Assembly (NCBI GenBank): GCA_017893485.1
Contig: CM030368.1
Location: 177,812,504-177,876,503 of the forward strand
Source: Hemerocallis citrina
Lineage: Eukaryota; Streptophyta; Magnoliopsida; Asparagales; Asphodelaceae
DNA length: 64,000 bases
Direction of reading: 5' to 3'
Below, piece by piece: positions 1 through 12,700 of the stretch. Both the position numbers and the translations under genes were made by a program. A model generated the notes under the pieces. That model was not told the DNA's origin. It searched no databases and worked only from the letters and a program-made list of their open reading frames with translations. The first letter of the stretch is position 1. Each line of letters opens with the position of its first letter.

Positions 1-240
1 CGAATCGACACTTCGCAAAATTAAAAAAAATAATCCGAAAAAATAGATAAAAATCACCAAATGTCCAGAAGAGTTCAAGAACAACTCAGAGCGCACATCC
101 AACTCGAAAAATTACCATACTGCCTCATACAAAGATTCGAAACTCCCCGTTAGACTCCGATACAACCCAGTAAGCCATGAAAACAGTAAAACTACTCCTC
201 AAAGGCTGATCAAGCTCAGTCTTCGAGAGTGGGGGGGTCG

Positions 241-830
241 TGATATGGCTAAAAATAGGGTTAAATCGGGATCGTCCAAATCGGGCACGAATCTTAAAGC
301 CTAGAGATAAAATGATAATTTCACCTACTAACGGGTCTGAAATGGGTACTGGATCTCCTCCCCAAAAATCCAATAACCCATGAACGGATCCACCTCAACT
401 GGGTGTAGGTTGCAACCCGCAGCAAACCCGGTCAAGCAGGATAGGATTAGGGTTTCTGATTAATCCAAATCAACGGCCCTGATTCATATCTATCCTTTCA
501 CTGGGAATTAGGGATTACATTCCTTATCTAACCACAGGGATTACATTCCTAATTTGATCCCAACGGTGGCTATAAATACCCCCCATCCATCTCCATTAAG
601 AGGTAATCAATCTTTTACCAGTTTACGCTGTTTCATAATCTTCCTGATTACTGACTTGAGCGTCGGAGGGTGCATCGCCGGGATCAACCCCGGTGTCTCG
701 CACTTTTTGCAGGTGAACGGCGGGAGTCAGCGGTCAAACTCCAGTGGAACAGGTTCAGGTTTGTTATTCAGGTTTTCCAAGAATCCACAAATACTATCTG
801 TTTGCCCCCACACCAGATTTAGCAGTAACA
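241..830 (+). repeat. Tat-1 3' LTR
   Basis: This 590-bp LTR is close to the Tat-2 5' LTR (27817-28405) along its whole length and more distantly related to the Tat-3 LTR (46629-47288). It carries a TATA box and a conserved GC-rich stretch at about 657-715 that is present in all three LTRs. Confidence 0.87.
571..576 (+). promoter_or_regulatory. TATA box in Tat-1 LTR
   Basis: The TATAAA followed by a run of C occurs at the same relative place in all three Tat LTRs (571, 28147, 47026), so it is the likely core promoter of the family. In this 3' LTR it would fire outward into the flanking DNA. Confidence 0.6.
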
Positions 831-1426
831 GAAATATTTGTATATGTATAAATCTAGCAATTGTGTGATGTTTAATTGATTTTAAAAAGCAAGTTTTGAA
901 GGTACAACGTTTCAGATTTTATACTTTTGAGATGCAATTTCGTGTTGCAAACCATTATTTTAGATTAGTATGATCCTCAGTTTTGAGGGATTAAAGGTTC
1001 AGTTTTGAATGATGAAATTTTCAGATTTTAAAGAATAATTTTCAGCTTTTAAGAGGCAGATTTCGAAACTATAAAATTTCAGACTCTTAGGGGTAAATCC
1101 CAAAGTTTATGGAGTATTATTGTTCAATTTTGATTGATTAAAATTTCTTAAAATTGACTGTGTTTTCAAATTTGGAAAGAAGTATTTTAAATTGGAAATA
1201 AAGAAGTATAGTAAATTTGTTTGTTTCTATAAATGAAGCGGTCTTTATGGAAGCAAATCGACTAATTGAATGAGGAATGAGATATGGTAGAGTTATTGTG
1301 GATGAATAAATGTTTTATACTTGGTATGAGATTATCTTAATTGAGGTGTTGAATTATGTTTATGATATTGTGGAAAAGTGGTGTTTCCAAAAAAGAATAA
1401 AAGAAAGATGTTTTGATAATTGAACC
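831..1426 (+). repeat. Left fragment of an old Tekay-like LTR
   Basis: This AT-rich stretch has no coding capacity. It is taken as the left part of the LTR that resumes at 24821, because the two ends join once the Angela-like solo LTR and one copy of its target duplication (GAACC) are removed. Its start is cut off by Tat-1. The assignment rests mainly on the right-hand part, which ends like a Tekay LTR; this left part alone has no diagnostic motif. Confidence 0.45.
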
Positions 1427-2374
1427 TGTTAGGTTTCAATGACATACACAGATTGAATACACAGCAGAAAAATTACAAAAATAATTGAAATCTAGCCAGG
1501 GATCCATGCAAAAATAATAAATCGTGTTTAGGAATTATACCTTATGGATGGATCTGCTGTCTCCAAGATATGTCGATCACAGCACGACAATGTTGCGGAG
1601 CCTCTAAGTTATCCACACGAATGGATCAAAACCAAGCTTTCCTCACGCCGCGATACAAGCTGCGGGATGGGGCAATTCCTCATGATCTCTATCTCATAAT
1701 TTCTGTGACGGCTAGGGTTTTCTCGTGTGTCTCTTTTCCACAGATATGTATCATATATATAGCTACAGAAAATTAACCCTAAGAGAGTAATGAGAGCGTT
1801 GGGCCCAGAATCCAACCTGGGTCAGATTCGTGTATGGGCCTCTTGTAATGCCCCGATTTTCATTTATGAAAATTATTTATTTTCGCACGTAGTGTGCACG
1901 TGCAATTTTCGTAATATGAAATCTTATAATTATTTTCCTTAAGGATGATGAGTATATGCATATATATATGTATATGTGTTCTTTAATTTATTTTTTATAA
2001 GAGGCCCTTGTCTCGAATAAACACAAGCCCAAAAATCTAATTTATTTATTTTGTAAAAAAAAAACTAATATTTTGGCCCATCAATTTAAGCCCATTCTCT
2101 TAATAAAAACTTGTAAGGTAACATCTTTTTAAAAAGATTATTTTTATAAGGATGTATAATGTACAAGTTTTTATATGGAGACTAGTGCATGCACGTGCAT
2201 TGCACGTACACGTGCATGAGCACCTTTCCTTGGCCGGTTTTTTGGAAGAAGTGGAGTTAGTGTATAGGTGGTTACCTAGTTGTGGGTAGTTACTACAACT
2301 CCTACTCTCATCCTAGCCCTCCATCTCATAACCATCTACTCAATCCTAGCCCTCCATCTCACCCAAAAATTTAG

Positions 2375-2380
2375 TATAAA
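2375..2380 (+). promoter_or_regulatory. TATA box of Tekay-1 5' LTR
   Basis: TATAAA followed by a C-rich stretch lies about 530 bp into the LTR. The same box is at 21406 in the 3' LTR and at 30368 and 44148 in the Tekay-2 LTRs. G-box (CACGTG) motifs lie upstream at 2192-2214. Confidence 0.6.
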
Positions 2381-5300
2381 TGCCCCTCTCACTCATTTGT
2401 CTTTTACACTAAGAACTCTATTTGAAAGAAAGATATATATATTTTAAGAGAGTTGTGAGTGAGTATCTTGGAGGCCGGTCATCACTTCAGAGGATTCTCG
2501 GTGGCAAGGAGCAAGGAGGAGGAGTCACATTATCACACTAGAAGGCTTTACGGGATTTCGTTAAACTCTTCAACAATGTGGGTGTTTCTCAGGACTTCTA
2601 ATATAGAGATCATGCTAGGGCTAATATTGATTGTTATCATATTTGTGAAAAGTAGATTGATAGGGTGATCGTATATTAAAATGATTTGTGTTATACTTAT
2701 TGTTGAAGATGTGAATAGATGAAAAAGGACTAATGATAATTAGAGAACTGGAAATGACCTGTACAGTCGACCAATCATGTGAGCAGTCGACTGGTACACT
2801 GAAATAAAATATGAACAGTTCAGAACGATGTGTTTAAGTTGAATTATTAACTTGATTGTCTAGCATGTTAAATTGGAATTAGCATTCATCTTCGTGGATA
2901 AATGATGAGTAATGGAAAAATATATGTTTAGCAACTCATTTAGAGGAAAGAACATACTAATTGTGTGAGATATACATTTAATCATAAACTATGTTATGAT
3001 GATGGTAAATAGATAAGAATCACATGTTTATGTTGACATTGAACATACTGCAGTTGAATAAAATGTTGTGTGCTAATTGAAGAACAGAAGGGAGAGATGA
3101 TCCCTTAATTCAAAAATTAATCCTGTTCAGTTGACCGAATGTATGTAATAGTCGACTGTACTGAACTTGAAAAGTTGTATAATTGAACTCTGTAGAACAA
3201 CCGACTGGTTTGAATGACAGTCGACTGCCCCGTAAATGATATTTAGATTTTGAATGCCGCGGAACAGCCGAATGGCCATGTGCAGCAGTCGACTCTTCCA
3301 AGCGGTTATTGAAGAACTTTCTTCGACTGAACAAGTCGACTGGATAAGCTCTATGTCGACTGTCCAGATCACTTTTGACATCTCAGAAATTCTATGAATT
3401 GTTTTATGGTAAAGATTATGAATCTTGTGTTGAATGATTATTGGTTGTGACAATTTAAGTAAACTCTGTTTGTCTTTGCATGAATTCATACCTGAAATGA
3501 AGCGAATCATTTATTTAAATTTATGAAAGTTGTATGAATGTGAATGTAACGCCCTGATCTCCCCGTTGTTGGGAAACCGTGACACATGCCAAGATCTTTC
3601 CTTCAATTAGTCTCGAGACACAGAAAAAGCTGGAAAATTTAAAACTTTTTATTCAACACAGAGTTACCACGCAGTAATTACAATTATCCGTTTGTGATAC
3701 CAAACTGTACTGCCTGCCCCTTTTCTTTTCTTTTTGACTCCAAAATCAATTCTTCCAATTTCTATATCACTTTAAACATAAACTAAAATAGTTATGTTTC
3801 AAAGAAATTTTGGGCAGAGTCTCCCTTGTATTTTTTTTGCCCAAAACACAGAAAAGCTTACGGAATTTTGCTCTAAATTCCGTAGCTTACATCACAGGCA
3901 ATAATAATACGGGCTCCCCAGGCCAAAATGAGCATCATCACACAGGCAATATATATATATGCTCTGGGGGCCAAACTCATAACGGTTTAACAAATATCAA
4001 TTAAAAAGCATAAATTTCTTTGAAAACGTAGTAAGTTTTTAGAAAATAACCTGTAAAAACCTACCACGACGCCCGGCACTCCACAACGAAATGGGTACGG
4101 GTCCAAACCATATCCTGCTGCCTCACACTATACTCTTCGTCATCATCCTCACACTTATACATCAAAAATACAATTTAAAGCATAAATCTTTACTATTTAC
4201 AATTAAAACATAACAACAATTTATAACTGGAGCTCCACTCCACGGAACCTGTACCTACACCTCACTTCTGCACTGCTGAGAACCTGTAACAGTAGGGACC
4301 TAGGGCAGTCCGGGGACTCCCTAACCCCCAAACACTAAGGGGTTAGCCATTTCTGGTGTGAGTATAATTTATTAAAAGTAAATAAATTAAACTTTCAAGT
4401 AAAAACATAACGAACTCACAATTTCCAAGATAAACAAATCTTACTTGACATTTGAACATGTAAACATCATAAATGAGATTTTACATCAAATACTCTCTGA
4501 GTCATCACCTGTATGTATATCTATACCCGCTCATAACATACTTATATTTAGTAACCATTTGAATAACCACTCATAATACAATATTGATTTTGTTTCCTTA
4601 TATCACGTATCCCATCATAAATATATGTCTTCAATCTCATACTATTACATTCATTCATGTCCAACCTAACATCTCATTTCACCTTACCAATTACTTGCAT
4701 TTTATCACAATGTACCCCATATCCCAACATAGTTTGGTAATAACACAATCACATCCCAAGCCCATAGCTTGGTTATTAATCTACTCCAACTATCACACTC
4801 GCAATTTATCTCGAATGGAAAGGACACGTGTACATATAATTTGTGCCAGTGTATGTTATGACTTAACTCTAATGCAAATTACCAATACAATGATACTCTT
4901 ATTCTAATGCAAGATTACTAATGCGATGATGCTCTTATTCTAATGCCAGCAAGTCTCCGAAGCAACATGCAGCCCATAAATACATGCGCCCCATCTCAAG
5001 CCGTTTCTCCATATATAGGGATTTGAACCCGCGTTATGAATTTCTAATTGTACACAACCTGTTCCTGACAGATACTACATGACTGATGAGGTTGCATATG
5101 TGGTCAAGTCCCACCATTGCAGTGGGCTCATGGTGTCTATGTTTGCCGCTACCACCCGGTACACCGGACCTCACTCAAAAACCAGACGAACACAGGGTCT
5201 TCCGAACCCATAACTCATAGACCGCTATCTATGGCCTGTTCGCTTCCCCCTGGCCAAGGACCCGACGAAGTTCCGGCGTCCATCCCCTAGCTCCGCCCGC

Positions 5301-5869
5301 CTTATCATGGCACTTCAGGAATTAACAGCGCGCGATACGCATCCCGTGCTCCCAACTCGTGAGAGGGCACCGTACGTATCCCTTTGACAGGAAGATACAA
5401 CCCAATATCACCACCTAAGGCCTGCTTCGAGGGACAAGTTGGTCGTAAGGCGCTACCTACAACCAACTCCTCTCTTTTCGGCAAAGGGTCGAAGTAAAAT
5501 GATCTTTATAAGTCACTACCTTAATGATGTTCCTAACCCTGAACGATCCTAGGAATGACAACATTACACAGCATGCTAGGTCTTAAATTAGACTTCGCAA
5601 GATAACTCTATTAGGCTGCTCAACCTAAACTCACCAGAATCCCTCAGGATCTGGTTCATGGCCTATCGATCCAAGACCCCGGCAATACGAACGTATTCGC
5701 ATGCTACTATCCTGAACTTGGATTTCGTCACACTCCGGTCCGCAATCAACCAACGGTTAAGATCTGACGGCACCCGCGAAGTGACTCGTCCACAGTCCCT
5801 TAGGAGTAAGCTAAACACACGTCTTAATGGTCGATAGCCCTAGGGCAATGATATCACCCTAGATGAGCA

Positions 5870-6160
5870 CAACAAACTACGTATTAGCCAAGAAGCTACA
5901 TACGAGTAACCAAAAACACATACGAGCTAAACAGCTACGTGTGGGACCAACAGCTACATACGGGCCAGTCGAGCCGCGTATGAGACAACAACATGCATAC
6001 GAGCCAAATAAGCTCCGTATGAGACCAACATTTACATACGGGCCAGTCGAGCCGCGTATGAGGCAACAACACACATACGGGCCGAATAAGCTGCGTATGA
6101 GACCCACAGCTACATACGGGCCAGTCGAGCCACGTACGCGCAAAACCACATACAAACAAT
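5870..6160. repeat. Short tandem array in LARD LTR
   Basis: Alternating units containing 'catacgggccagtcgagcc' and 'catacgagccaaataagct' repeat at roughly 42-bp intervals. The second LTR has the same array at 12060-12350, and a degenerate relative is in the solo LTR at about 36180-36430. Both strands stay open across it only because of the repeat structure. Confidence 0.75.
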
Positions 6161-7113
6161 TATACAGGTAATCAAACCTAGAAACAACCAACTGTGCTTA
6201 CTAGCAAACTTGATCTTCTATAATTAGAAGCAACAAAAGAATCTACTATAATCAACTTAGCATGGGTTTCTTCTAAAATCAACTCATCATGGCATACCTA
6301 CTATAATCGACTCAAACATGAGTTTCTTTCTAAAATCGACCCAAACATGATATTCTACTACAACTTAACCATGGGTTTCTTTCTACAACAATTCAAGCAT
6401 GGATCTAATACAACTCAAGCATGGTAGTCCTACTTACTAACTCAAACATGATAAGTCGACTAAAATGTCACATAGCATGAATGGGTTCCTTTTTTTTTTT
6501 GACATAGACAACACTCATCTTTATGCTATTCTCTCAAGTCCTACCATTCATACTTTTTATAGGATCCCTTTATCCATAAATTTATAACAATACTTTAGTT
6601 TATTCGAACTTCTTCAAAACATCAAAATACGTATATAAACCATACACCCATATTTTTGATATCATCATCTAAATATAACTCATCCATTATATAGGTTTTT
6701 ATATACTCATGAATAGTTAAAAATCACCATATTTTTACAATCACAAAAATATGTAAAATAAATCAATACTCACATATTCTTTAACCCACAAAATATATTA
6801 ATATACTAACTCACATATATTTTTAAACCATAAAATACACAGATATATAAACAACTACTCACTTATTTCTTTAACACACCAAAAATACATAATAAATTAA
6901 CTCACATCTTTCTTAGCACACAAAAACACATAATAAGTCATACTCACATAATTTTGCGAAGATCCAAGCGCCATGCCACTTCGCCTCCAAAGTCGCAATA
7001 TATCCTATCATCAATTTCAAAGCCATTAAACTCAAATAATTCAAACCAATCATAAAAGCTAATAACACTATCCCCAAATATCACACAAGCGTTTCTTGAA
7101 CGCTTGGAATATA

Positions 7114-7130
7114 CACGTGCGATGCACGTG
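7114..7130. promoter_or_regulatory. Doubled G-box in LARD LTR
   Basis: Two CACGTG hexamers start 11 bp apart (7114 and 7125). The same pair is at 13304 and 13315 in the other LTR. CACGTG is the plant bZIP/bHLH G-box; function here is inferred only. Confidence 0.45.
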
Positions 7131-8282
7131 ATAATCTAATACCGACGGTATTTTCATCCTCAATTTATTTACTAAAATTGCCCCCAAATAATATAATAGT
7201 CCAACTACAAATTTCTATTTCTATACAAGAATTAATTCATATCCCTACAATTTATTTTTACAAACTCAAATCCCTAATTTACTAACAACTCACAATCTCT
7301 CTAATAACCTACTAATTTCTCCCATCTACAATTTCCAACACCTCAAAATCTCTCTACCCTAATATTCTTACTCAATAAAATTTAACCCAACTAAATTCTA
7401 TACAATAAAATAGTTCGGGTTATACCTTCGCGAAGTCCAATCGAAAATCCAACGCTACCACCATGTAGAGAATCTCTCCATTAGTCTACTCCTCACTTTA
7501 ATTTGGATTTGACGAAGAATAGAGGTGGATTTTGATATGGAGAAGCATCGTCGACTGGGTTCTATTGGGTTCGTTTTGATCGGGAATGGGAAAGAGAAGA
7601 AAGGGAAGAAGGGAGGTGGGGTCGGGGTTTCTTCGATCGGCCGGCGCGACGGGAGGAAGTCGGGAGGAGGAGGTCGGTGGTGGGGGTTTTCATGGGTTCG
7701 GGATTGAACCCAGGAGGGAGAAGAAGAAGAACGGAGGATTGGGTTTTTCTTTTTGGGCTGGAAGTGAGCGAAGGAGGGAGAAGGGAGGAGGAGAGGCCGG
7801 GGGGGGGGGGGGTTCTTTTGGCTGGGTGTGAACGGAGAAGGAGAGGGAGAGGAGGCCGGGTGGGGGAGGGTTTCCATCGGTTTGGGAAATGAACGGGAAT
7901 GGAGAAGAGAAAGAAGAAGAAGGAGAAGGGAAAGAGAGAGAGAGAAGGGGTTTTTTGTAAAAGATGGAAAAAAAACAATAACAGATGATAAATATCTAGG
8001 AGAATGTTGCATATAAGCCTTCTAACTTCAATACATTTCAAATAAAGTCTAACTCTCTATTCTAATAATTCCAAACAATACAAAATACATTAAAACTACT
8101 TTGTAGATAATCTGTATAAAAATAATTTAATCTTGAAAATAATAATAATATAAAATAGACAATATATCTTATATATCTCAATTAAGATAATTTTTATCAG
8201 AAAATCCATGATCGCGCGAAATTCTCAATCGCGCACACATTTCGATGCAAAATAGCCATATGCTATTTTCCGGGTCGTTACA

Positions 8283-9733
8283 TCACTCCCTCCTTAGAAT
8301 CGTTCTGTCCTCAGAACGCTGCTAGTGGAGAGGAAGACAAACACAAACACCAATGGTTCACAAGATATTTCCCTGAACCATCTCCAGTTCCTCGAGTGAT
8401 ATACTCGAAAACTGGTCTTCTACCAAGTTGAACTGTTGTCCTTCAGCCTTTTGGACAGACCCACCATGAATTTGATGCTGACATTCTTCTGCTCCTGCTC
8501 TGGAGTAGACAGTAGCTGCATTGCTTTGCTCTATTCTTGTCTACAAGTGATGTTGATTCACTCCTTGATTACGACTCCTGTTGGTTGGTGACCACTCCCT
8601 CCTTAGAAATGACGAAGTCACACATTGCCGCTTCAGTGCTTAAATCCCTGCATTTCCTGCCTAAGCCTTCTGACTTGCTCACTTGGACTCGGTTGCAACT
8701 CCCATCGTGTCAAATTGAGCTCTAAACTTGAGTAATCACTCTTATACTAGCTTGCTTGATCTCATCATCTATCTCCTTGCTTCCTTCACGATCTTTGGCT
8801 GAGGTCAATCCTTCACTTATCTCGATCTTTTGCAGTTCAGTAGCCACTCCCTCCTTAGAATAGGGCATGGCCTATGATCATTACTTCAAACTTCCAGGAT
8901 TCTCTCTTGTAATTTGCTCAAAGCTGATGCTCCAGATGGTGTATTCAAACAAACCAAATCTAGAGTTGCTTCCTGCACACAACTCAACACTTGAAAAATA
9001 ATTCAGACAAACGAATGTGATGAACCACAATTGAACAAAACAGTTGTATGGATTCCATATATATATATATATAAATCCAACTGTTTACGAAAGTGTTTCA
9101 TCATACCTTACTTCTTAGTCCAAAGTAATTTCCAAAAAAAAATACAACTTTTAACTTAGTTGCAATTCTATATGCACATACCGGTACTAGCACTCCTGCC
9201 TTCTACGGCTTGCTGGTAGTAAGTGCTTGGTGAACAGACTCCTTTCCTTTATTGTTCATCTTCGGGGTTGATCTGTTGTCCTTTGCTAGGCCTTCTAATA
9301 TAGCTCCGAAGGCATCACCCAGTTTCTTAGCTTGACGACCTTTCCTAATCACGTACTTCCTCAGCTTCCTCATTCCCCGATGTTATGCTGGCTGTCGCCG
9401 CTGTGTGTTGATCCTCACTTAGTCCTTGTGGTGGTGAAGTCTCCTTGGCTCCTCGCTCAAGGTTATCGGATCATCCCTCGATATCAGTTCACCCTCTTCC
9501 ATCAACACCGCCTTGGTTAGGACATCCTCGAACACCATTCATGTGGTTAAAGGATGGTAACACATACACTAGGATAAGTCCAGATATAGAAAAATTATAA
9601 AACATAAGTTGAAGGAACCAACAATATGAATTATAACTATCTACAACTAGCTAAAACCCGACTCCTAAAGGGCATTCAAGTTTAATTTTCCTACTGTGTT
9701 GGACTGTAAATTGAAGTCAGCTCTGATACCATC
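8283..9733 (-). other. Interior of LARD-like element, non-coding
   Basis: The 1451-bp interior has no recognisable gag, protease or pol. It carries three exact copies of a 15-mer, CACTCCCTCCTTAGA (8284, 8593, 8845), the reverse complement of the PPT used by Tekay-2. Only the copy at 8284 touches the LTR. A minus-strand open stretch of about 50 codons near 9190-9360 matches nothing I know. Confidence 0.8.
9720..9731 (-). other. PBS of LARD-like element (initiator tRNA-Met type)
   Basis: Read on the minus strand this is TGGTATCAGAGC, the 12-mer complementary to the 3' end of plant initiator tRNA-Met that Tekay elements use. It lies two bases inside the LTR that starts at 9734 and fixes the minus orientation. 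Confidence 0.88.
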
Positions 9734-12700
9734 TGTAACGCCCCGATCTCCCCGTTGCTGGGAAACCGTGACACATGCCAAGATCTTTCCTTCAATTAGT
9801 CTCGAGACACAGAAAAAGCTGGAAAATTTAAAACTTTTTATTCAACACAGAGTTACCACGCAGTAATTACAATTATCCGTTTGTGATACCAAACTGTACT
9901 GCCTGCCCCTTTTCTTTTCTTTTTGACTCCAAAATCAATTCTTCCAATTTCTATATCACTTTAAACATAAACTAAAATAGTTATGTTTCAAAGAAAATTT
10001 GGGCAGAGTCTCCCTTGTATTTTTTTTGCCCAAAACACAGAAAAGCTTACGGAATTTTGCTCTAAATTCCGTAGCTTACATCACAGGCAATAATAATACG
10101 GGCTCCCCAGGCCAAAATGAGCATCATCACACAGGCAATATATAAATATGCTCTGGGGGCCAAACTCATAACGGTTTAACAAATATCAATTAAAAAGCAT
10201 AAATTTCTTTGAAAACGTAGTAAGTTTTTAGAAAATAACCTGTAAAAACCTACCACGACGCCCAGCACTCCACAACGAAATGGGTACGGGTCCAAACCAT
10301 ATCCTGCTGCCTCACACTATACTCTTCGTCATCATCCTCACACTTATACATCAAAAATACAATTTAAAGCATAAATCTTTACTATTTACAATTAAAACAT
10401 AACAACAATTTATAACTGGAGCTCCACTCCACGGAACCTGTACCTACACCTCACCTCTGCACTGCTGAGAACCTGTAACAGTAGGGACCTAGGGCAGTCC
10501 GGGGACTCCCTAACCCCCAAACACTAAGGGGTTAGCCATTTCTGGTGTGAGTATAATTTATTAAAAGTAAATAAATTAAACTTTCAAGTAAAAACATAAC
10601 GAACTCACAATTTCCAAGATAAACAAATCTTACTTGACATTTGAACATGTAAACATCATAAATGAGATTTTACATCAAATACTCTCTGAGTCATCACCTG
10701 TATGTATATCTATACCCGCTCATAACATACTTATATTTAGTAACCATTTGAATAACCACTCATAATACAATATTGATTTTGTTTCCTTATATCACGTATC
10801 CCATCATAAATATATGTCTTCAATCTCATACTATTACATTCATTCATGTCCAACCTAACATCTCATTTCACCTTACCAATTACTTGCATTTTATCACAAT
10901 GTACCCCATATCCCAACATAGTTTGGTAATAACACAATCACATCCCAAGCCCATAGCTTGGTTATTAATCTACTCCAACTATCACACTCGCAATTTATCT
11001 CGAATGGAAAGGACACGTGTACATATAATTTGTGCCAGTGTATATTATGACTTAACTCTAATGCAAATTACCAATACAATGATACTCTTATTCTAATGCA
11101 AGATTACTAATGCGATGATGCTCTTATTCTAATCCCAGCAAGTCTCCGAAGCAACATGCAGCCCATAAATACATGCGCCCCATCTCAAGCCGTTTCTCCA
11201 TATATAGGGATTTGAACCCGCGTTATGAATTTCTAATTGTACACAACCTGTTCCTGACAGATACTACATGACTGATGAGGTTGCACATGTGGTCAAGTCC
11301 CACCATTGCAGTGGGCTCATGGTGTCTATGTTTGCCGCTACCACCCGGTACACCGGACCTCACTCAAAAACCAGACGAACACAGGGTCTTCCGAACCCAT
11401 AACTCATAGACCGCTATCTATGGCCTGTTCGCTTCCCCCTGGCCAAGGACCCGACGAAGTTCCGGGGTCCATCCCCCTAGCTCCGCCCGCCTTATCATGG
11501 CACTTCAGGAATTAACAGCGCGCGATACGCATCCCGTGCTCCCAACTCGTGAGAGGGCACCGTACGTATCCCTTTGACAGGAAGATACAACCCAATATCA
11601 CCACCTAAGGCCTGCTTCGAGGGACAAGTTGGTCGTAAGGCGCTACCTACAACCAACTCCTCTCTTTTCGGCAAAGGGTCGAAGTAAAATGATCTTTATA
11701 AGTCACTACCTTAATGATGTTCCTAACCCTGAACGATCCTAGGAATGACAACATTACACAGCATGCTAGGTCTTAAATTAGACTTCGCAAGATAACTCTA
11801 TTAGGCTGCTCAACCTAAACTCACCAGAATCCCTCAGGATCTGGTTCATGGCCTATCGATCCAAGACCCCGGCAATACGAACGTATTCGCATGCTACTAT
11901 CCTGAACTTGGATTTCGTCACACTCCGGTCCGCAATCAACCAACGGTTAAGATCTGACGGCACCCGCGAAGTGACTCGTCCACAGTCCCTTAGGAGTAAG
12001 CTAAACACACGTCTTAATGGTCGATAGCCCTAGGGCAATGATATCACCCTAGATGAGCACAACAAACTACGTATTAGCCAAGAAGCTACATACGAGTAAC
12101 CAAAAACACATACGAGCTAAACAGCTACGTGTGGGACCAACAGCTACATACGGGCCAGTCGAGCCGCGTATGAGACAACAACATGCATACGAGCCAAATA
12201 AGCTCCGTATGAGACCAACATTTACATACGGGCCAGTCGAGCCGCGTATGAGGCAACAACACACATACGGGCCGAATAAGCTGCGTATGAGACCCACAGC
12301 TACATACGGGCCAGTCGAGCCACGTACGCGCAAAACCACATACAAACAATTATACAGGTAATCAAACCTAGAAACAACCAACTGTGCTTACTAGCAAACT
12401 TGATCTTCTATAATTAGAAGCAACAAAAGAATCTACTATAATCAACTTAGCATGGGTTTCTTCTAAAATCAACTCATCATGGCATACCTACTATAATCGA
12501 CTCAAACATGAGTTTCTTTCTAAAATCGACCCAAACATGATATTCTACTACAACTTAACCATGGGTTTCTTTCTACAACAATTCAAGCATGGATCTAATA
12601 CAACTCAAGCATGGTAGTCCTACTTACTAACTCAAACATGATAAGTCGACTAAAATGTCACATAGCATGAATGGGTTCCTTTTTTTTTTTGACATAGACA

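Larger units (their letters stand above)
1..830 (+). mobile_element. 3' end of a Tat-lineage Ty3/gypsy element (Tat-1)
   Basis: Positions 1-240 are the last internal bases of a retrotransposon and 241-830 are its 3' LTR. The LTR begins TGATATGGCTAAA and ends in AACA, and it matches the LTRs at 27817 and 46629, each of which is followed by a Tat-type gag. A G-rich polypurine tract (about 226-238) lies just before the LTR, as expected for the 3' end of a plus-strand element. The rest of Tat-1 is outside the window. The expected 3' target duplication is GAAAT at 831-835, but its partner is not visible. Confidence 0.85.
3545..8282 (-). repeat. 3' LTR of the LARD-like element
   Basis: This 4738-bp LTR has the same length as its partner at 9734-14471. 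It contains a short tandem array (5870-6160), a doubled G-box (7114-7130) and a long purine-rich stretch (about 7580-7960) with a run of 14 G. Small open frames here fall in the tandem array or the purine tract and are not genes. Stretches such as 6200-7450 are AT-rich and hold nothing recognisable. Confidence 0.93.

Noticed and set aside
5863..6191. Overlapping open frames of about 100 codons on both strands (also 12053-12381)
   Set aside because: They lie in a short tandem array whose period keeps several frames open. No domain; repeated peptides only.
7455..8041. A 185-codon and a 159-codon minus frame
   Set aside because: Both are translations of the C/T-rich strand of a purine tract, rich in Pro/Ser/Leu, in an LTR. 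Low complexity, not genes.
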